Positions 56,927 through 64,000 of a DNA stretch of 64,000 bases are shown in pieces; positions within the stretch are counted from its first letter, which is position 1, and the number at the start of each line of letters is the position of its first letter. The position numbers and the translations under genes are program-made. This stretch comes from Thamnidium elegans (lineage: Eukaryota > Mucoromycota > Mucoromycetes > Mucorales > Mucoraceae), in the NCBI GenBank assembly GCA_025201345.1, contig JAIXMG010000022.1, positions 310,001 to 374,000 of the forward strand. The letters run 5' to 3'. The notes below the pieces were generated by a model. The model did no database searches, was not told the DNA's origin, and worked only from the letters and a program-made list of their open reading frames with translations.

Positions 56927-58764
56927 TTATAAGGCATATCTAAATTGAGGATGCTTATCGTACAAATCTTCAATATTAAGTCCAGACATATCACTGGATT
57001 CAGGTACACCGTAAAGTTCATCTCTTTTACGATTCTCACGCGCCAACAAAGCCCTTAGTGTACAAGCAGAACAAGCTGCCAAAGAAAGAAAGATGAGACA
57101 AATTGTATGACCTTTAATATATCGAGGTCCGTCTTCGGCTCTATAGATTTGAGTTCCCAACATTGAAAAGCATTGAGCAATCATACTTGTCATGGCAATA
57201 GCAACACCTCTCTTGGTATGTCCTAATTGGTTATTAGAGACCCAGGATAAGGTTAATGGAATAATCGGGTATATGCCACAAGCAACAAGAACTGCTCCAG
57301 TGTAACGTAATCCAACCTTGGTTGTCGCTAGTAAAAAGACGTACCCTAAAACTCCGATTACACACACTACAACAATGTGATACGCTCGTTGAAGTGTACG
57401 ATCCGAGTTCCAAGAGACCACCTATTATTAGAATTTAGCTTCAACAAAAAAAATAACAAGTTTTTACTACTATTTACAAACACAAGACAAGCTGCCGCAA
57501 TATAAGGTGGAATCGATAAAAGTTGTGCTTTCAAGGAATCAAATCCCATATCTCGAATAATAGTAGGTAAAAATATAGAAAAACTAGCAAGTGCAATATT
57601 TAAACCAATATAGATCACAACTTTTTGTAACAGGATTAGTCATAGGCAAATACTTTGAAAAAAAAATAATTAGGTAGTACCTGAAAACCAAACCTTGTAA
57701 TCAATTAAGGCAGCAACAAATTGCTTTTTATCAAATGATTTTTCATCAGTGTTACCACTCCTTCGAGTCCTTTCAATAGCTACTTGTTTTTCTTCTGGTG
57801 TAAGCCATTTACCTACTGTTTCTGGCGTATCTGGTAACACGATAAAACTCAGAAACCCTAATACAATTGTAGGTAAGGCTTCAACAATAAATAACCACCT
57901 GAATAGAAAAAAAATATACAAATTAGGAAATATGATAGCCATAAAAAAAACCATAATTATATTACCTCCATCCTGCAAGACCATGTGCTCCTTCTAAAGT
58001 ACCAAGTACGCCATAAGCAATTGCGCCTGCAAATGCGCCTGCTACTGTAGATGAACCAAAATAAATTGCTACTCTGGTAGCCAATTCATCCCGTTGGTAC
58101 CAAAAAGAGAGAAATAAAGGTGTGGAAGGCCCTACACCTGTTTCGAATACTCCTAAAAAGAATCTGCAGGCAATTAAACCGGCTGCATTGTGCGTGAACG
58201 CTTGACTGCAATCCTATCATCAGTAATTTCTTTTATATATAACCCTTCTTTTTTTTTTTTACCCTAAAGAACAAACACCCCAAAGTATCATAGTACAAGA
58301 AATCCATCTAGAAGGCCTTAATCTTTTTACCAATAAATTGGAAGGTATATGAAACAAAACATAACCTGGTACGAACAATAAGTTTTTTTTTTTTTCGTTG
58401 TGTGTAACTATAAAAACTTACCAGCAAAGAAAATTGTCAGGGCAGTGTAATAATCATTTCCAACAAGATTCAAATCCTTTTCTAGTGTACCAAGTCGAGC
58501 ATTTCCAATATTATTTCTATCAAGACTAAGTAATAAATACAGTACGGATAACCAAGGGATCAATCTATATAAAGAAATAACGTGTTTATTAAAGCCCCAA
58601 AAATTACAACTCTATTTACTTTACCTGAAATCAAGCTTACGCAATAACCTCCGTTCAGTCACCTCAACTTTTTCTCGTTCTGTACTAGATACGGAAATAG
58701 AGTCATAACTACGGACTACTTCATCTGACGACAAAATAGAAATGTTTCTTTTTCTTTGTTCCAT
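56927..58764 (-). CDS. MFS transporter, Dal5/allantoate permease-like, copy 1
   Basis: Membrane transporter of the anion:cation symporter (Dal5/Tna1) branch of the major facilitator superfamily. The start at 58764 gives MEQRKRNISILSSDEVVRSY, ending in LLRKLDFR. The next exons read LIPWLSVLYLLLSLDRNNIG, then NARLGTLEKDLNL (the DRxNIGNAR signature), then HIPSNLLVKRLRPSRWIS and CRFFLGVFETGVGPSTPLFL. A middle loop has LPDTPETVGKWLTPEEKQVA, and the second half includes FLPTIIRDMGFDSLKAQLLS and SNNQLGHTKRGVAIAM. It ends YDKHPQFRYAL. About seven exons, roughly 500 residues and 12 predicted membrane helices. Substrate unknown. A close copy lies at 62052, 5.1 kb away in the same orientation. Confidence 0.88.
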
Positions 58765-60140
58765 ATATCGTATAATAATAATAAAAAAAAAGAAAAAAAA
58801 GAAAGGGAGAAAAGAGAATATGCATCAAAATAAATGGACTAGTTGTGAGTAAGTATGAATACATCGTTTTCATTGGCTAACTTCGTGGTAGGCGTAAAAA
58901 AAAAAAAAGTTGTTTTCTATAAATGATATACTTGTGAAGATTATTTATTTGGTTTAAGCTATTGATATGAATACCTGATAGCAATATTCTTAGATTATTT
59001 TGGATCTATCAAACCTATTTGGTTCAGCTCTAGCCATGCTTGTACATATTTACTTTATTATTATTATTAAGTACATTATTCCCAACCATAATATAAAAAT
59101 GCACAATCATTCCATTTCATTTTTCATAATAGTTATTATATAGAAATAATATATAAGCTTAATAAAATTTGGATAAATTTTATTATTTTGATTTATTTAA
59201 GATTCCATTGCTGTTATACGGAAAAAATAGATGGTCTAGATATATCCCATTTCACCACTCTGGAAAATTGAGCCAGAATAAACCAGGATTTCGCCATGTA
59301 GATGGCTAATAGCCAATATTACAATGGTCCCTTGATAATTACACACCCCGTAAATTACACACCTCGATAATTACACACTTTTGAAGGGACCATAGTAAGT
59401 GTTTGTTTGTTGTTAAAAGTGTATATTAACTACTAGCTAATGTTGTCAGTTATACCGTAAAATCCTGGCTCATTTGGGTTCGATTTCCAGAGTGCACTTC
59501 CAGAAAATAAAAACAGATCTGATTTGTCAATAGGTATAAACAACACTGCACCGTGTGATGATGCCGATATTGGAAACGAATACTCGACTGCGGCACTCAA
59601 GACCACATCATGAAGAGTTCAAACGTACTAGCGAACTCATATACACACACACAAAAAAAAAAAATTGAGGTGAGAAAATACAGAGTATAAGGTGTAGCAT
59701 ATATATAAGAAATAGCTTATAGAAAGCACAAAGTTTAATATGTGTACTTTAGCATAATTTGAATCCCAGGACAGTAGTTACATTACAGCTAAATATTGAT
59801 TATTTTTTTCTTATTCTACTCTCAGCAGATATTTCAAGTATAAAATGTCCTGCTTAGTTTTTCTTTCTTTTAGTCCTTTATTTTATTCTTATCTTCTTTT
59901 ATTACTTAAATCAATTGATGTCAACCTGTAGTGGTAAATTTACTATAGTTATCCTCTTTATTTTATTTTAACCAACAACCCTTTAGTTGGACCTATTCTT
60001 TTAATAAAAGTATCTTTTTAAGCTCAAAACTTTTAAGTCCATTATGTCTAATTCGAGTCGCAATAAATCACTAAATATAAAAGATAGCAATCAAGTAGAT
60101 TTACTATACTTTGTCTTCTTTGTCCTCTCAGCAATTCAAT
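58765..60140. other. Intergenic region with inverted-repeat element
   Basis: Promoter side of the first MFS gene; its first roughly 110 bases match the upstream region of the second MFS copy (63861-64000). Further right is AT-rich DNA and the 239-base inverted-repeat element at 59256-59494. No gene recognised. Confidence 0.45.
59256..59494. mobile_element. MITE-like element with terminal inverted repeats
   Basis: The left end CACTCTGGAAA is repeated exactly, inverted, at the right end (TTTCCAGAGTG). Similarity continues inward in gapped form: GAGCCAG and CCAGGATTT on the left match GAGCCAGGATTTT on the inverted right end. Bases CAC directly flank both sides (59253-59255 and 59495-59497) and could be a 3-base target duplication. 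Inside is a second palindrome, ATGGTCCCTT paired with AAGGGACCAT, enclosing three tandem copies of an ATTACACACC-like unit. No coding capacity. The family is unknown. Confidence 0.65.
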
Positions 60141-61665
60141 CATGTCAAGATTCTTTGAAGTAACAGAACCAAGTAAATGGTCCTTAGCGGCTTTAATCAA
60201 ACACGATACTATGAGAAACGATGAATATAGCATGGTCAAATTACTTGACCAAGCAAGGCAGACTATATCATTAAAAATTGGATGGTAGAAATAAAAATTA
60301 GCATATCTTTCTAACTCTAATAACTTATTAAAGCACGGTTTTTTCTTCTCGACTTCAGTATAAAAAAAGAAGAGGCAATCAATTGGTTAAATAACAAAGA
60401 AAATGCCAAAACTCACGATAAATAGGGTGATAGACTTCAAGATAAAAATAAATCATCTCGAAATGCACATATGATATTTAACGACAACTCACAGTAGGTA
60501 AAAATAGCTCTATAACGGCATGTATTCTTATTTATTTTATTATTTAGTTTATTGATAAAAGAGTCGATCTTTCATGTCAATCAAAGTTTAAATACAACTC
60601 TTGTAATGTGCAGTATCACTATAAGTGCTACATTTTCCGTATATAACTTCAAGCTGTGCTTATCTAGCCTAGTCTTCGGTCAAGATATGTAATTATGGTC
60701 GATCCTCTAATCACTACTCATACAACAGTTATTACTGGACGATGTCGGTAAGGCTTAGTTAAAATAATTGTGAATTAATCATAAAGGGATAAATAAGCGT
60801 GAGATAATCATGTACATGCAAATATATATGATAATATATACTTGTATATGCTTGATCACATCAGTATTTTCTATCACGCACTCTGAAGCTGCCTTTAATT
60901 CAACAGTTGTATTCCCTTCATTAAAAGCAGTTTTCCAACATTTTTATGAACAATACCGTACCAAGTGTTACCCGAGTGAAGAGAAACTGGAGGCTCTATT
61001 CACTCAATTAAAGAAGATCGATGCCAGAAGCGGTTATAATGCAGACAGTATAATTCGAGTCGGTGTACATAACAATATTGAACTTATGATTGCTGAAGTT
61101 AGCTCCTGTTTTTCCAAACCTAATAAATCCAAGCATGCTACCGACCATTATAAAGGAATGTTTAGTCTACTTTCAATGTGCAAAGGTATCGCAGACAATT
61201 ATAAACATGCATCACTCGAAACCTTTAAGAAGCAAAAAGTATTTTTTGTTCAAGCTTACAATCAACATGTTTATTTGTGGTCACTTTTCTGTGTTGATGA
61301 GAATTTATTTTGCTTGTTCCGAGAAAAAAAAAGCAAAAATACCCTTCTTGTTCAGGAATCGCTCTGGTGAAGTTCTGGATTTTATGTATTTTGTCAATGA
61401 AATCAAGGTATGAATGAATTATTGAAAGTAAATGAAAAGAATACTAATAACTTAAATAGGTGGAAATCAAGGAAGCTCTTTCAAACTTGGATATTCTGGA
61501 ATAAGAACATATAGATAATAGCAGAAAACGAAGGTATATGGATTCCAGTGACTACATTACATTAGATAAAATCCTCAAGCCTTCGATTGTAAAGATTTCA
61601 GAGTTAAAAGGATATAAAGGTATGACCCAGGCGGAACCTTTAAGCTCCCAGGAATCCAAATGTTA
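60141..61665 (+). pseudogene. Decayed member of the possible nuclease-fold family
   Basis: Protein-like segments in order: MSRFFEVTEPSKWSLAALIK, then (after an intron-like gap) KKEEAINWLNNKENAKTHDK with a stop. A longer open stretch from about 60866 reads HSEAAFNSTVVFPSLKAVFQ, then YNADSIIRVGVHNNIELMIA followed by EVSS. It goes on with KHATDHYKGMFSLLSMCKGI, then SLETFKKQKVFFVQAYNQHV. At the nine-A run 61322-61330 the frame shifts by one, and the text continues PFLFRNRSGEVLDFMYFVNE to a good donor, with a last piece VEIKEALSNLDILE. The D ... E-x-S spacing and the following helices align by eye with the gene at 34548. Read as a pseudogene because of the stops and the frameshift. The frameshift alone could be a sequencing error. 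Confidence 0.6.
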
Positions 61666-62051
61666 AAAAAAAAATAAAAAAGTCTAAAAACAACTTATTT
61701 CAATCACTGTTTTTATCAATTAAAATAGTATCAATTAGAATAGTATAGAGCTATATATTAAAATGACACATAATTAACTACTTTGTATAATTTATTTCGA
61801 TTATTATATTTTTGTTTAACTATGAATAACATTGATAAATAATGCATTCTTGAAGAGTAGAAACTTCTATATATCTAGTAACTAGAATGGGTGTCGTTTT
61901 TATTTACTCGTGTGATCTATTAGATCATTTTTATATACATGTTTTACACTTGTTTTTACGACTTATTTTAACACACGAAAAAATGTCATTTCGACTTGTT
62001 TAAATGTATAAAATAATTGTAATGGTTATATATAAATAAATAAGGAGAAAA
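61666..62051. other. Intergenic region
   Basis: AT-rich 3' flank of the second MFS copy. No gene or repeat recognised. Confidence 0.5.
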
Positions 62052-63507
62052 TTATAAGGCGTATCTAAATTGAGGATGCTTATCGTACAAATCTTCAATA
62101 TTAAGTCCAAACATATCACTGGATTCAGGCACACCGTAAAGTTCATCTCTTTTACGATTCTCACGCGCCAACAAAGCCCTTAGTGTACAAGCAGAACAAG
62201 CTGCCAAAGAAAGAAAGATGAGACAAATTGTATGACCTTTAATATATCGAGGTCCGTCTTCGGCTCTATAGATTTGAGCTCCCAATATTGAAAAGCATTG
62301 AGCAATCATACCTGTCATAGCCATAGCAACACCTCTCTTGGTATGACCTAATTGGTTATTAGAGACCCAAGTTAAGGTTAATGGAATAATTGGGAATGTG
62401 CCGCAAGCAACAAGAACTGCTCCAGTGTAACGTAATCCAACCTTGGTTGTCGCTAGTAAAAAGACGTACCCTAAAACTCCGATTACACACACTACAACAA
62501 TGTGATACGCTCGTTGAAGTGTACGATCCGAGTTCCAAGAGACCACCTATTATTAGAATTTAGCTTCAACAAAAAAATAACAAGTTTTTACTACTATTTA
62601 CAAACACAAGACAAGCTGCCGCAATATAAGGTGGAATCGATAAAAGTTGTGCTTTCAAGGAATCAAATCCCATATCTCGAATAATAGTAGGTAAAAATAT
62701 AGAAAAACTAGCAAGTGCAATATTTAGACCAATATAGATCACAACTTTTTGTAACAGGATTAGTCATAGGCAAATACTTTGAAAAAAAAATAATTAGGTA
62801 GTACCTGAAAACCAAACCTTGTAATCAATTAAGGCAGCAACAAATTGCTTTTTATCAAATGATTTTTCATCAGTGTTACCACTCCTTCGAGTCCTTTCAA
62901 TAGCTACTTGTTTTTCTTCTGGTGTAAGCCATTTACCTACTGTTTCTGGCGTATCTGGTAACACGATAAAACTCAGAAACCCTAATACAATTGTAGGTAA
63001 GGCTTCAACAATAAATAACCACCTGAATAGAAAAAAAATATACAAATTAGGAAATATGATAGCCATAAAAAAAACCATAATTATATTACCTCCATCCCGC
63101 AAGACCATGTGCTCCTTCTAAAGTACCAAGTACGCCATAAGCAATCGCACCTGCGAATGCACCTGCCGCTGTAGCTGAACCAAAATAAATTGCTACTCTG
63201 GTAGCCAATTCATCCCGTTGGTACCAAAAAGAGAGAAATAAAGGTGCAGAAGGCCCTGCACCTGTCTCAAATACTCCTAAAAAGAATCTGCAGGCAATTA
63301 AACCAGCTGCATTGTGCGTGAACGCTTGACTGCAACCCTATCATCAGTAATTTCTTTTATATATAACCCTTCTTTTTTTTTTTTTTACCCTAAAGAACAA
63401 ACACCCCAAAGTATCATAGTACAAGAAATCCATCTAGAAGGCCTTAATCTTTTTACCAATAAATTGGAAGGTATATGAAACAAAACAAAACCTGGTACGG
63501 CAATGAG

Positions 63508-63544
<37 letters not shown>

Positions 63545-63860
63545 CTTACCAATAAAGAAAATAGTCAGGGCAGTGTAATATTCATTGCCAATAAGATTCA
63601 AATCCTTTTCTAATGTACCAAGTCGAGCATTTCCAATATTATTTTTATCAATAGAAAGTAATAAAAACAGTACGGATAACCAAGGAATCAATCTACATAA
63701 AAAAAACGTGTTTATTAAAATCCTAAAATTCACAACTCTATTTATTTTACCTGAAATCAAGCTTACGCAATAACCTCCGTTCTGTACTTGAAACGGAGCC
63801 ATGACTACAAACTACATCCTCTAATGATATACTAGAAATACTTTTTTCTCTTTGTCTCAT
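62052..63860 (-). CDS. MFS transporter, Dal5/allantoate permease-like, copy 2
   Basis: Close paralog of the gene at 56927, with the same exon layout and introns that also align. The start at 63860 gives MRQREKSISSISLEDVVCSH. The N-terminal tail is about ten residues shorter, then LLRKLDFR. Key blocks are LIPWLSVLFLLLSIDKNNIG (Lys where copy 1 has Arg), then NARLGTLEKDLNL, LPDTPETVGKWLTPEEKQ and SNNQLGHTKRGVAMAM, ending YDKHPQFRYAL. Most differences from copy 1 are silent or conservative, suggesting selection on both copies. One intron has gained a long GT/CA repeat. Likely the same transport role; substrate unknown. Confidence 0.88.
63510..63541. repeat. (GT)n microsatellite inside an intron
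   Basis: About 16 TG units directly inside the second intron of the MFS copy 2, starting a few bases from its donor (on the minus strand GTAAGATTACACACAC). The equivalent intron of copy 1 has only GTTGTGTGTAAC, so the expansion happened after the duplication. Confidence 0.9.
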
Positions 63861-64000
63861 ATACCGTATAATAAGTATAAACAGAAAAAACAGAAAAAAC
63901 GAAAGAGGAAAAGAAAATATCTATGCATTAAAATAAACTTAATAGCTACTAGTAAGTATGCGTGAATCGTTTTCATTCGTTAACTTTGTGTTAGTCGAAA
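63861..64000. promoter_or_regulatory. Duplicated upstream region of MFS copy 2
   Basis: Aligns with 58765-58900 upstream of copy 1 (CGTATAATAA near the start, ATCGTTTTCATT and TAACTT further out). The duplication therefore includes the promoter and runs past the window edge. No specific regulatory site is claimed. Confidence 0.5.

Noticed and set aside
59470..59494. GGTTCGATTTCC resembling a tRNA B-box
   Set aside because: It is part of the inverted-repeat end; no A-box at the right distance and no cloverleaf could be drawn.

Overview
The window looks like nuclear DNA of an early-diverging filamentous fungus, most likely a Mucorales/Mucoromycota species. The reasons are: AT-rich DNA with many homopolymer runs, genes split by short (about 50-80 base) GT..AG introns, closely packed housekeeping genes on both strands, a large two-module Hsp70-like protein present as paralogs, and a tyrosine-recombinase relic. 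The organism is inferred from gene style and content. I saw no rRNA, tRNA or CRISPR array.

Bases 1-8000 hold conserved genes: the 3' end of an APSES/KilA-N DNA-binding protein, MAD2 (spindle checkpoint), VPS4 (ESCRT ATPase), a CLPTM1 membrane protein and the Sm protein SmG. Bases 8476-20260 are framed by two copies of an 11-finger C2H2 gene. The left copy is broken by a one-base deletion and the right copy is intact. Between them lie an F-box/WD40 protein, an unknown 355-residue ORF, a decayed transposase-like gene and Mediator subunit 8. A third, heavily decayed zinc-finger copy lies at 53890-54766.

Bases 20295-28877 hold a PAK-type kinase, ribosomal protein L3 (with an ATG-only exon and an 8-base exon), the complex III chaperone CBP3, a Nem1/Dullard phosphatase and an EEIG1/EHBP1-type C2 protein. 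Bases 29100-44261 are an accessory region. Two Hsp70-like paralogs of about 1,200 residues lie 10.9 kb apart. Their 5' halves are almost identical (about 1.77 kb with very few, silent differences), while their 3' halves have diverged and differ by three introns, which points to gene conversion. Between them are an intact gene of a possible nuclease-fold family, a roughly 550-base tandem repeat and a dead tyrosine recombinase.

Bases 44323-56814 return to core genes: Chm7/CHMP7 (ESCRT-III-like), a WNK kinase with a SAM domain, bystin/Enp1, GMP synthase and an SH3 protein. The right end (56927-64000) holds two near-identical minus-strand MFS transporters. Between them are a 239-base inverted-repeat element that looks like a MITE and a pseudogene related to the possible nuclease family.

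No single undescribed multi-gene system stands out. The strongest unusual signals are the conversion tract and intron loss in the Hsp70-like pair, the two-ATPase layout of those proteins, the recurring zinc-finger unit, and the two members of the possible nuclease family.
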